This document shows, piece by piece, positions 5,936-12,289 of a DNA stretch of 12,289 nucleotides. Origin of the DNA: an uncultured Woeseiaceae bacterium (lineage in GTDB: Bacteria; Pseudomonadota; Gammaproteobacteria; Woeseiales; Woeseiaceae). The notes below the pieces were generated by a model. The model had not been told where the DNA came from. It did not search any database and saw nothing but the letters and a program-made list of their open reading frames with translations. The DNA lies in contig CAMYMP010000630.1 of NCBI GenBank assembly GCA_947259435.1, positions 1 through 12,289 of the forward strand, given 5' to 3'. The position numbers and the translations under genes are program-made. Each line of letters begins with the position of its first letter. The first letter of the stretch is position 1.

Positions 5936-8536
5936 ATGCAAAACCCGCAAAAATCCCGCAAGAATGCGCGTCACAGAACGCGACGCCGCCTCGTTCGCGC
6001 GCTGATCATCCTGCTCGGCCTCGGGCTAACGGCCACGATCGGCGGTGTCGCGGCCGTCATCGGTGCCTATTACTACGTCGCCCCGGGCTTGCCGGCAGCC
6101 GAGACTATCCGCGATATTCCGCTGCAGATTCCACTCAGGGTCTTCAGCCGCGACGGGCATCTGATCTCCGAGATCGGCGAGAGGCGGCGCATCCTGGTTA
6201 CTTACGACGAGCTGCCCAGTCATGTGGTTGACGCCTTCGTCGCCGCCGAGGATCAACGTTTCTGGGTGCACCCCGGCATCGATTATCGGGGTATTCTCCG
6301 GGCGCTCTTTCAACTCATAGCCACGGGCAACATCGAGAGTGGCGGCAGCACGTTGACCCAGCAGCTCGCCCGGAGCTACTTCCTGAATCTCGATCAGACA
6401 ATCGAACGCAAGTTCAAGGAGGCGTCTCTCGCGATCAGAATCGAACGGGAATTCACTAAGGAACAGATTATGGCGCTGTTCCTCAATAAGATGTTCTTTG
6501 GTCAACGCGCATATGGCGTCGCAGCGGCCGGACAAGTGTATTTCAACAAAGATCTGCAGGATCTCAGCGTAGCGGAGGCGGCGACCCTCGCCGGTGTTTT
6601 GCCTGCGCCATCACGTTACAACCCGGTCCGCAGTGCCGCCAACGCAGAGATGCGGCGCAAATATGTGCTCGGCCGGATGCGCGACCTCGAATACATCGAT
6701 GAGGATGCCTACGACGAGGCCATTGCTACGCCCATTGAATCGCGGATGCATGGCGCGGCGGTGGAACTGAACGCGCCTTACGTTGCCGAGATGGCGCGGC
6801 GTGAGATGTTACGCCGTTACGGTGAGGCCACCTACACCGCCGGCTATCAGGTCGTTACGACGCTCGATTCAGGGTTGCAGAACGCCGCCAACTTTGCACT
6901 GCGAAACGGATTGCTGGAGTTCACACGTCGTCGCGGTTATCGCGGCCCACTCGATAAGGTGGAGGTGACGCCCGAGTTGCTCGAGACTCCGTTCGAAGAG
7001 TGGCCGGTCGAGATTCGTCAGACGCTGGAACAATATGCGCCCGGCGGGTTGTCAGCTGCGCTGGTCACTCATCTGAATGAGCCTGACAACAGCGTCGCCG
7101 CGATCTTCAGCAACGGCGCGAATCTGACCATACCCTGGAGCGGACTGAGCTGGGCGAAACCCTTCATAGATCGCGAAACGACGGGGCCTGAGCCCGAAAC
7201 TGCTGCGGATGTATTGCAGGCCGGTGACGTGATTCTGGTGATGCCCACGGCTGCAGGTACGTGGGCGCTGGCGCAAACACCAGAAGCACAGAGCGCAATC
7301 GTTACGCTTGATCCCCAGGACGGATCGATCAGCAGTCTTGCCGGCGGATTCGACTTCGCGACAAGCAAATTCAATCGCGCAACACAGGCCGCCCGTCAAC
7401 CGGGCTCGTCTTTCAAACCGTTCATCTATTCGGCAGCGCTTGAACATGGCAATACGGTTGCAACGGTTGTGCTGGATGCGCCGATCGTTATTAGCTCGTC
7501 GGAGCTGGAAGCCGTCTGGCGACCGATCAACTATAGCGGCCGCTTTTATGGACCTACGCGTATGCGCGAGGCACTCGTGCGGTCGATGAATCTGGTCTCG
7601 GTGCGTTTACTCCTGTTCCAGACCGGAATCGGCAATGCAGTGCGTCACATCGCAAAGTTCGGCTTCGGCGACGCCGCATTACCTCGCAACGGGTCGCTTG
7701 CACTTGGCGGAGGCTCTGCCTCACCGCTTGATATGGCGCAGGGCTTCGCCGTGTTTGCGAATGGCGGTTATGCCGTCAAGCCATACGTTATTGACGCGAT
7801 ATTCGGGCCGGAAGGCGAGACCTTATACAGGGCGGATCCCGCCATCGCGTGCGAACTGTGTGAAGTGGGCCCCGACGAAGACGTCGTCATCGAACTGGAT
7901 GAAAATGGAAATCCCGTTGACGAGTTTCCTCTCGATCAAATGGCTGATGTTGCGGACGAGTACCGGCCCAATGCCGCGACTGCGCCGCAACTATTCGCGA
8001 CCGTCAATGCTGCACCGCGGGTCATTTCTGCACAGAACGCTTTTTTGATCCAGGACCTGATGCGCGATGTAATTCGCCGCGGCACAGGCAGGCGCGCGCT
8101 GGTGCTTGGACGCCGTGACCTGTCTGGCAAAACCGGCACATCGAACGACCAGCGTGACGCGTGGTTTGGCGGCTTTAACAGCGACATCGTCAGCGTCGTA
8201 TGGGTTGGCTACGACGATGATCTGCCGCTTGGACCCGGCGAAGAAGGCTCCAGGACTGCGCTGCCCATCTGGATCGAATTCATGCGCATCGCCTTGCGCG
8301 GGGTACCCGAGAATCAGATGGCGATGCCAGCCGGCATAGTCTCGCTGCGCATTAATCGCGCAACCGGCTGTCCTGCCAGAGCGGGGCAGCCCAACTCGAC
8401 CTTCGAGTTCTTTCGTGAAGGCCAGGTGCCCGAATGCGAAGATGTCGAAGATTTGCCGAACATATTCAATGACGCCGCCGGCGTTGATCCCGTTGAAGAA
8501 GCGACGGACGAAGAAGAAGCCGAGCCGTTGTTCTGA
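5936..8536 (+). CDS. ponA: class A penicillin-binding protein 1a, bifunctional peptidoglycan synthase
   Basis: This 866-residue inner-membrane enzyme polymerises lipid II into glycan strands and cross-links the stem peptides. A basic cytoplasmic tail (1-20) precedes one membrane anchor (about 21-48). The GT51 glycosyltransferase domain follows, with catalytic Glu105 in AAEDQRFWVHPG, the GGSTLTQQLAR motif, the RKFKEASLAIRIER motif and the ALFLNKMFFGQRAYGVAAA motif. An OB-like insert lies at about 320-430. The transpeptidase domain has S491-S-F-K494 (nucleophile Ser491), S550-M-N552 and K732-T-G-T-S736. The C-terminus is acidic (DEEEAEPLF). The ATG is the only possible start: an in-frame TAA lies 24 bases upstream and no other initiator lies between. 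The Shine-Dalgarno is weak. The divergent arrangement with pilM is conserved in Pseudomonas, where it is also called mrcA. Confidence 0.97.
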   Translation: MQNPQKSRKNARHRTRRRLVRALIILLGLGLTATIGGVAAVIGAYYYVAPGLPAAETIRDIPLQIPLRVFSRDGHLISEIGERRRILVTYDELPSHVVDAFVAAEDQRFWVHPGIDYRGILRALFQLIATGNIESGGSTLTQQLARSYFLNLDQTIERKFKEASLAIRIEREFTKEQIMALFLNKMFFGQRAYGVAAAGQVYFNKDLQDLSVAEAATLAGVLPAPSRYNPVRSAANAEMRRKYVLGRMRDLEYIDEDAYDEAIATPIESRMHGAAVELNAPYVAEMARREMLRRYGEATYTAGYQVVTTLDSGLQNAANFALRNGLLEFTRRRGYRGPLDKVEVTPELLETPFEEWPVEIRQTLEQYAPGGLSAALVTHLNEPDNSVAAIFSNGANLTIPWSGLSWAKPFIDRETTGPEPETAADVLQAGDVILVMPTAAGTWALAQTPEAQSAIVTLDPQDGSISSLAGGFDFATSKFNRATQAARQPGSSFKPFIYSAALEHGNTVATVVLDAPIVISSSELEAVWRPINYSGRFYGPTRMREALVRSMNLVSVRLLLFQTGIGNAVRHIAKFGFGDAALPRNGSLALGGGSASPLDMAQGFAVFANGGYAVKPYVIDAIFGPEGETLYRADPAIACELCEVGPDEDVVIELDENGNPVDEFPLDQMADVADEYRPNAATAPQLFATVNAAPRVISAQNAFLIQDLMRDVIRRGTGRRALVLGRRDLSGKTGTSNDQRDAWFGGFNSDIVSVVWVGYDDDLPLGPGEEGSRTALPIWIEFMRIALRGVPENQMAMPAGIVSLRINRATGCPARAGQPNSTFEFFREGQVPECEDVEDLPNIFNDAAGVDPVEEATDEEEAEPLF

Positions 8537-8541
8537 CCCCC

Positions 8542-9165
8542 ATGCCTAAAAAACCATCAAACAACGGTGACGAACGCGCACGGCAAATGCTCGCCCAGGA
8601 GGCTGCGCGTATCATCGTTGATCACGGCATCCGCGACTATCGCGTTGCGAAGATCAAAGCCGCTGAGCGACTCGGATTAAAGACGCGCGGATCGCTGCCG
8701 CGCAACGCCGAAATTGAACGCGCTATCAGTCAGCATCTGCAGCTTTTTGGCCGCGAATCACACACCGATTTCTTACAGTTCATGCGCACGGTAGCGTTAT
8801 CCGCAATGGACCTGTTGTCGTCTTTTACGCCGCGCCTGGTCGGCCCTGTACTCAACGGCACGGCAGATGAAAACTCTGCGGTCAATCTGCACGTGTTCGC
8901 CGACCACGCCGAATCAGTGGCGATGCGGCTTGCAGAACTGGGTTACGCCTACAAGCCTTATGAGCGCCGACTCAAGATCAGTCGCGGCCGCGGTGCAACG
9001 CCGAGCAGGTTTGCCGGCTTTCAGTTTGAATTCGAAAAGGCGTTCGTCGAGGCCACCGTATTTCCGGTCGACGGCATTCGTCAGGCGCCGATCAGTCCGA
9101 TCGACGGCAAACCAATGCCCCGCGCCGACATAAAGGCCGTTTCTGCTTTGCTGGAAAGCAATTAG
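8542..9165 (+). CDS. conserved protein of unknown function, possible degenerate nucleotidyltransferase-like fold
   Basis: This 207-residue protein starts 5 bases after the ponA stop and is likely co-transcribed and translationally coupled, since no ribosome binding site of its own is visible. It has no signal peptide and no membrane segment. The N-terminal half (about 10-95) is helical and basic, and includes [22 protein letters not shown] glycine motif N105-G-T-A is followed by N115-L-H-V-F and, later, by F168-V-E-A-T-V-F-P. This spacing resembles the minimal nucleotidyltransferase pattern Gly-Ser followed by Asp-X-Asp and a third acid, but the Asp pair is replaced by Asn115/His117, so activity would be doubtful. 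A conserved-looking tail [15 protein letters not shown] lies at 182-196. I recall related gammaproteobacterial proteins annotated only as hypothetical, or doubtfully as a murein ligase; the sequence shows no Mur ligase motifs. The function is unknown. Confidence 0.85.
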   Translation: MPKKPSNNGDERARQMLAQEAARIIVDHGIRDYRVAKIKAAERLGLKTRGSLPRNAEIERAISQHLQLFGRESHTDFLQFMRTVALSAMDLLSSFTPRLVGPVLNGTADENSAVNLHVFADHAESVAMRLAELGYAYKPYERRLKISRGRGATPSRFAGFQFEFEKAFVEATVFPVDGIRQAPISPIDGKPMPRADIKAVSALLESN

Positions 9166-10454
9166 CGTTTCGCTATCGGCATGTAGTCGCGTTGCTCGGG
9201 ACCGGTGTAGAGCTGCCTTGGTCGGCTGATTCGGCCGTTCGGGTCGGAAATCATCTCGCGCCAGTGCGCCGTCCAGCCGACTGAGCGGCCAATCGCGAAC
9301 ATCACCGTGAACATCGACGTTGGAATCCCGAGCGCGCGATAAATGATGCCCGAGTAAAAGTCGACATTCGGGTAGAGCTTCTTCTCGATAAAGTACTCGT
9401 CGCTGAGCGCTATGTGTTCCAGTTCCCGCGCAAGATCAAACATCGGCGTGTCGCTGCGACCGAGCCTCTCGAGCACCTTGTGCGCCATGTCGCGAATAAT
9501 CGTCGCTCGCGGATCGAAATTTTTGTACACGCGGTGGCCAAAACCCATCAGGCGGAACGGATCCTTCTTGTCCTTGGCTTTGGCAACGAACTTGGGAATC
9601 TGGCTTGCGTCGCCAATTTCGTCGAGCATGTTCAGCACGGCCTCGTTCGCACCACCATGCGCGGGCCCCCAAAGCGCCGAGATTCCTGCGGCAATTGCAG
9701 AGTACGGATTTGCGCCCGAACTTCCTGCCATGCGTACGGTCGAGGTAGAGCAGTTTTGTTCGTGGTCGGCATGCAGGATAAACAACAGGTCGAGCGCATC
9801 CGCGGCAATCGGATCGATCTCGTACGGCTCTGCCGGAACCGCAAACAACATATGCAAGAGGTTTTCGCAGTAGTTGAGATCGTTTCGCGGATACATAAAC
9901 GGCTGGCCCGTATTCAGCTTGTAGGCCGCTGCCGCGATGGTCGGCAATTTCGCCAGGATACGGTGGGCAAAAATGTCGCGATGCTCCGGGTTACTCGCAT
10001 CCATCTCTTTGTGGTAGTAAGCCGACATCGAGCCCACGACTGCCGACAGCATCGCCATCGGGTGCGCATCGTAGCGAAAGCCTTTGAAGAAATTGAGCAT
10101 GCCTTCGTTGAGCATCGTATGCGTGCTAATCGTCTTGACGAAGGAGCGTAATTCGTCGGCGGTCGGCAACTCACCGTGCAACAACAGGTACGAGACTTCC
10201 AGAAAGCTCGAGTGCTCCGCGAGCTGCTCGACCGGATATCCCCTATACATGAGAATGCCCTGCTCGCCATCAATATAGGTAATGTCGGACTCACAGCTGC
10301 CCGTTGAGACGTAACCGGGGTCGAAGGTGAAGACGCCTTGATCCTTGTAAAGCGTGCCGACGTCGATGACGTCGGGTCCGATAGTGCCGGATCGCACCGG
10401 CAGGTCCGTTTCGGTGCCGCTGGGGCTTGTCAGGCGGAATACGTCCATAGTCAT
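9162..10454 (-). CDS. gltA: citrate synthase, type II
   Basis: Citrate synthase condenses acetyl-CoA with oxaloacetate to open the TCA cycle in the cytoplasm. The 430-residue protein aligns along its length with E. coli GltA (427 residues). Motifs are HADHEQN (near 228-234), [10 protein letters not shown] with catalytic His266, [10 protein letters not shown] with His307, and PNVDFYSG with Asp365. The C-terminus ends in PRQLYTG followed by AKR. These features indicate the hexameric, NADH-sensitive Gram-negative type. I start it at the ATG at 10454, because GAGGAAGAAG is immediately upstream (10464-10455). An upstream ATG at 10529 would add 25 residues with no homology and sits at or beyond the predicted transcription start. 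Its stop overlaps the stop of the convergent upstream gene by four bases. Confidence 0.97.
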   Translation of the reverse strand: MTMDVFRLTSPSGTETDLPVRSGTIGPDVIDVGTLYKDQGVFTFDPGYVSTGSCESDITYIDGEQGILMYRGYPVEQLAEHSSFLEVSYLLLHGELPTADELRSFVKTISTHTMLNEGMLNFFKGFRYDAHPMAMLSAVVGSMSAYYHKEMDASNPEHRDIFAHRILAKLPTIAAAAYKLNTGQPFMYPRNDLNYCENLLHMLFAVPAEPYEIDPIAADALDLLFILHADHEQNCSTSTVRMAGSSGANPYSAIAAGISALWGPAHGGANEAVLNMLDEIGDASQIPKFVAKAKDKKDPFRLMGFGHRVYKNFDPRATIIRDMAHKVLERLGRSDTPMFDLARELEHIALSDEYFIEKKLYPNVDFYSGIIYRALGIPTSMFTVMFAIGRSVGWTAHWREMISDPNGRISRPRQLYTGPEQRDYMPIAKR

Positions 10455-10464
10455 CTTCTTCCTC
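10455..10464 (-). promoter_or_regulatory. gltA ribosome binding site, decides the start
   Basis: On the minus strand GAGGAAGAAG runs directly up to the ATG at 10454, placing AGGA 5 bases from it. It would be about 11 bases from a second ATG at 10448. The first of these two is therefore preferred, and the far upstream ATG at 10529 is not supported. Confidence 0.7.
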
Positions 10465-10531
10465 AAGCTGTTCTGGTTAGCCGTACGAACACGGCAGAGC
10501 GCCGCCGGTGCCGACGGTACTGGTTTCATTT

Positions 10532-10561
10532 AGGCTAGCAGTTCCGCGGGAGAGCGGACAA
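10532..10561 (-). promoter_or_regulatory. candidate gltA promoter
   Basis: On the minus strand a -35 TTGTCC (10561-10556) and a -10 TAGCCT (10537-10532) are separated by 18 bases, with TGC directly before the -10 giving an extended -10. The start point would be near 10525 and the leader about 70 bases. It lies between the rpmE stop and gltA, so gltA need not depend on rpmE transcription. No rpmE terminator is evident. Confidence 0.45.
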
Positions 10562-10574
10562 TCAGGGTCAATCC

Positions 10575-10778
10575 CTAGTTCATGCCGTATTTGCGGCGGA
10601 ACTTGTCGACGCGACCACCGGTATCGACGATCTTCTGCTTGCCCGTGTAAAACGGATGACAGGAGGAGCACACCTCGATCAGGAGGTCTTCGCCGAGCGT
10701 GGAACGCGTGCTGAACTCGTTACCGCAACTACAGGTCACCTTGATATCGGCGTAGTTGGGGTGAATGTCGGCTTTCAT
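10575..10778 (-). CDS. rpmE: 50S ribosomal protein L31, zinc-binding type
   Basis: This 67-residue protein is a small large-subunit component that forms part of the bridge to the 30S head. It carries the four zinc ligands of the C+ form: Cys16, Cys18, Cys37 and Cys40 (CSC and CSSC). The typical start MKADIHPNY and the segment HPFYTGKQK are present. I start at 10778 because GGAGAG lies 7 bases upstream and the N-terminus matches the family; a longer frame to 10850 would pass through the promoter. The zinc-free paralogue that replaces this form under zinc limitation is not in the window. Confidence 0.97.
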   Translation of the reverse strand: MKADIHPNYADIKVTCSCGNEFSTRSTLGEDLLIEVCSSCHPFYTGKQKIVDTGGRVDKFRRKYGMN

Positions 10779-10794
10779 GTCTTGCTCTCCAAAA

Positions 10795-10808
10795 GCACTC
10801 GAGAGTGC
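10795..10808. repeat. small palindrome in the rpmE leader
   Basis: GCACTC (10795-10800) and GAGTGC (10803-10808) flank GA, between the predicted rpmE start point (about 10815) and its ribosome binding site. In the leader RNA it would be a short hairpin about 4 bases before the GGAGAG. It could be a translational control site, since ribosomal protein genes are often autoregulated at the leader, or it could be chance. Confidence 0.3.
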
Positions 10809-10821
10809 GAAAAGGGCGCGT

Positions 10822-10850
10822 AATATATAGTGAAGCAGGCAGCACCGCAA
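10822..10850 (-). promoter_or_regulatory. rpmE promoter
   Basis: On the minus strand a -35 TTGCGG (10850-10845) and a -10 TATATT (10827-10822) are separated by exactly 17 bases. The -10 is followed by a GC-rich stretch (ACGCGCCC) resembling the discriminator of stringently controlled ribosomal promoters. The start point is near 10815. Confidence 0.65.
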
Positions 10851-10870
10851 GCCCCCGACTGGCCGCCCGG

Positions 10871-10906
10871 CTTATCCACAGATCCTGTGGATAAGTCTGT
10901 GGAAGA
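10871..10906. promoter_or_regulatory. inverted pair of perfect DnaA boxes plus a weak third
   Basis: TTATCCACA (10872-10880) and its complement TGTGGATAA (10886-10894) are both perfect matches to the strongest DnaA box. They face each other across GATCC, inside a 10-base perfect inverted repeat (10871-10895). Three bases later TGTGGAAGA (10898-10906) matches at seven of nine positions in the same orientation as the second box. The pair sits 21 bases upstream of the rpmE -35. It could serve as a DnaA-dependent control site, a DnaA-titrating or reactivating locus, or part of an origin. A hairpin after hemW is also possible, but no T-run follows. Confidence 0.65.
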
Positions 10907-11115
10907 AAATTGAGTCAGTGGCCTAAGGTGCGGATTTCCAAGCACCGTTGTTAATATGACCATTTTGTGTCCATTTTCAGAAGACCAATAAAATCAACAA
11001 TTTAGATGGGCTTCTCGATACTTAGAGTGAGATGGGTCGTCTCTTGCACTGAAAATACAGGCATCCGCGTCATGTTGTGCATAAAGGCATTTGCGGCCCG
11101 GACAGAATCAGCGAC
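10907..11115. other. AT-rich intergenic stretch with one more DnaA box; no gene seen
   Basis: This is the rest of the 337-base rpmE-hemW gap. About 10940-11010 is AT-rich relative to its surroundings. It includes a direct repeat CCATTTT at 10960-10966 and 10971-10977, spaced 11 bases apart. TGTGCATAA at 11076-11084 fits the DnaA box consensus TTATNCACA on the minus strand. I see no open frame with a start signal, no tRNA and no convincing terminator for hemW. Confidence 0.4.
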
Positions 11116-12261
11116 CTACTTCGGCAGAAACTCGGCCTGTAAATCATTCAAAAAACGCTGTCCGCGCGGCGTCGCCCGCCAGAAATTCTCTGCCGCTGAC
11201 GTGATCATCCCCTTTTTGATGGCCGGCTCCATCCGCTCTCGCAATATCTCGACGGCGAGGCCGGTTCGCGCCTGAAACAGCGCCTCGTCAAATCCATCGC
11301 AGAGGCGCAGCGCATTCAACATGAACTCGAAGAGCCGCTCGGCTGCCGACACTGACCTGAGTTCGGGTGTGCCATCACCGCACTCCAGAAACTCCATGTA
11401 TTGCTTCGGGTTAGCCGGCTTTGCATACCGCCAGATACCCGTCGTATCGGAGTATTTGCCGTGCGCCCCGGCGCCGGCTGCAAGGTAATCGCCAAACTGC
11501 CAGTAGTTGAGGTTGTGCGCTGACCGCCGGCCCTCGCGGGCATACGCTGACACTTCATATTGTTCGTAGCCAAGGTCCGCCAGGCGTCGCTGGCCACGGT
11601 CCTGAATTTCGTAGCTCAAATCGCTGTCCGGCAGCCCCGCCGGCGGCCGCGCGTGAAACACCGTGTTCGGTTCGAGCGTCAGCTGATACCAGGACAGGTG
11701 CTGTGGCTGCAGGTCGACTGCCCGTTCGATATCAAGGACTGCAGCAGCGGCAGTTTGTCCGGGCAGACCGTACATCAGGTCGAGATTGATGTTTGTAAAC
11801 CCGGCCGCGCGCGCCGCGTTCACGGCGTGAGCAATGTCATCGACACTGTGTATGCGGCCGAGCACTCGCAACGAATCAGCCGCAAAGCTTTGTGCGCCGA
11901 TCGATAGCCGATTGACGCCCGCTGCGCGGTAGCCTGCCGGGTCACCACACTCGACCGTGCCCGGGTTCGCCTCCATCGTAATTTCGACGTCTTCGGCAAT
12001 CGCGAAGTCGCGATCAACCGCGTCGAGCAACCGGGAAATCTGCGCCGGCGTAAACAGGCTCGGCGTGCCGCCACCCAGGAAAATGCTGATCAGTTCGCGA
12101 TTGCCGGCGCGCTCCGCTTCGAGCTGCAGGTCGACCAGCAGGGCATCGAGGTAGCGGTCTCGCGGCGCATCGCTGCCCGCTGAATAAGAATTGAAATCAC
12201 AGTAAGGACACTTGCGGACGCACCACGGCAAGTGCACATACAATGACAGGGGCGGCTGCAT
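11116..12261 (-). CDS. hemW: HemW, radical-SAM heme chaperone-like protein (coproporphyrinogen III oxidase-like)
   Basis: HemW (381 residues) is a cytoplasmic radical-SAM protein of the HemN family. It binds heme and delivers it to membrane proteins, and is often misannotated as oxygen-independent coproporphyrinogen oxidase. The iron-sulfur motif is C14-X3-C18-X2-C21, followed by Asp-Phe. HemN has a further Cys two residues after the third (CXC), which is absent here. SAM-binding GGGTPS is at 63-68. The heme-binding motif HNxxYW is at 249-254, within AHNLNYWQFGDY. A HemN C-terminal domain follows (about 310-375). The ATG start at 12261 matches the short N-terminus of the family; AGGGCG about 10 bases upstream is a weak ribosome binding site. 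In E. coli the gene follows rdgB, and the upstream gene here lies outside the window. Confidence 0.95.
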   Translation of the reverse strand: MQPPLSLYVHLPWCVRKCPYCDFNSYSAGSDAPRDRYLDALLVDLQLEAERAGNRELISIFLGGGTPSLFTPAQISRLLDAVDRDFAIAEDVEITMEANPGTVECGDPAGYRAAGVNRLSIGAQSFAADSLRVLGRIHSVDDIAHAVNAARAAGFTNINLDLMYGLPGQTAAAAVLDIERAVDLQPQHLSWYQLTLEPNTVFHARPPAGLPDSDLSYEIQDRGQRRLADLGYEQYEVSAYAREGRRSAHNLNYWQFGDYLAAGAGAHGKYSDTTGIWRYAKPANPKQYMEFLECGDGTPELRSVSAAERLFEFMLNALRLCDGFDEALFQARTGLAVEILRERMEPAIKKGMITSAAENFWRATPRGQRFLNDLQAEFLPK

Positions 12262-12289
12262 GCGGGGTTCGCGCCCTAGTTGGAATCCA

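Noticed and set aside
5824..6231. A 135-codon open frame overlapping the ponA start
   Set aside because: It is out of frame with ponA, has no homology that I recognise and no ribosome binding site; the ponA frame is clearly the coding one.
10455..10529. A 25-residue N-terminal extension of citrate synthase from an ATG at 10529
   Set aside because: The extension has no similarity to citrate synthases, its ATG lies at or before the predicted transcription start, and a strong ribosome binding site directly precedes the ATG at 10454.
10779..10850. A 24-residue N-terminal extension of L31 ([10 protein letters not shown]...)
   Set aside because: It translates the -10 region and leader of rpmE; the standard L31 start with a GGAGAG ribosome binding site is at 10778.
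10871..10895. The DnaA-box inverted repeat as the hemW terminator
   Set aside because: It lies more than 200 bases past the hemW stop and is followed by GC-rich sequence, not a T-run.
10860..11115. Calling the DnaA-box region the chromosomal origin
   Set aside because: Only three consensus boxes are present, no clear AT-rich 13-mer array is seen, and dnaA, dnaN, gidA or parAB are not in the window. It is kept only as a DnaA-box cluster.
12276..12289. C-terminal codons of rdgB upstream of hemW (a minus-strand TAG at 12278-12276 preceded by Asp-Ser-Asn)
   Set aside because: rdgB before hemW is a common arrangement, but three codons cannot identify a gene.

Overview
The window looks like ordinary chromosome from a gammaproteobacterium with about 55-60% GC. 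The evidence is the gene order ponA / pilM-pilN-pilO-pilP-pilQ-aroK (then probably aroB), which from memory matches the Pseudomonas arrangement, together with a type II citrate synthase, HemW and a zinc-type ribosomal protein L31. A lineage near Chromatiales/Woeseiaceae is a guess from protein flavour. I see no mobile element, CRISPR array, tRNA, rRNA or defence system.

Layout. Positions 1-5543, minus strand: the pilMNOPQ operon, reading right to left, followed by a strong hairpin, aroK and perhaps the first codons of aroB. Positions 5544-5935: a divergent control region. It holds a CRP/Vfr-like palindrome placed over a candidate pilM promoter, an inverted repeat, and a good ponA promoter. 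Positions 5936-9165, plus strand: ponA (bifunctional class A penicillin-binding protein) and, 5 bases later, a conserved gene of unknown function. That gene converges on gltA and their stop codons overlap. Positions 9162-10778, minus strand: gltA and rpmE, each with its own likely promoter. Positions 10779-11115: an intergenic stretch with consensus DnaA boxes. Positions 11116-12261, minus strand: hemW.

How the genes work together. PilM (cytoplasm), PilN and PilO (inner membrane), PilP (lipoprotein) and PilQ (outer-membrane secretin) form the alignment complex of the type IV pilus machine. The pilus must cross the peptidoglycan that PonA builds. The remaining genes are housekeeping: shikimate pathway, TCA cycle, ribosome, and heme/radical-SAM biology.

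The most notable observation is at the pilP-pilQ junction (about 2728-2824). PilP loses its expected C-terminus and runs out of frame into pilQ. PilQ begins inside what looks like the end of its signal peptide, with no start site of its own. This looks like a small deletion, either real or introduced by assembly. The second is the DnaA-box cluster upstream of rpmE. I did not find a convincing new multi-gene system here.
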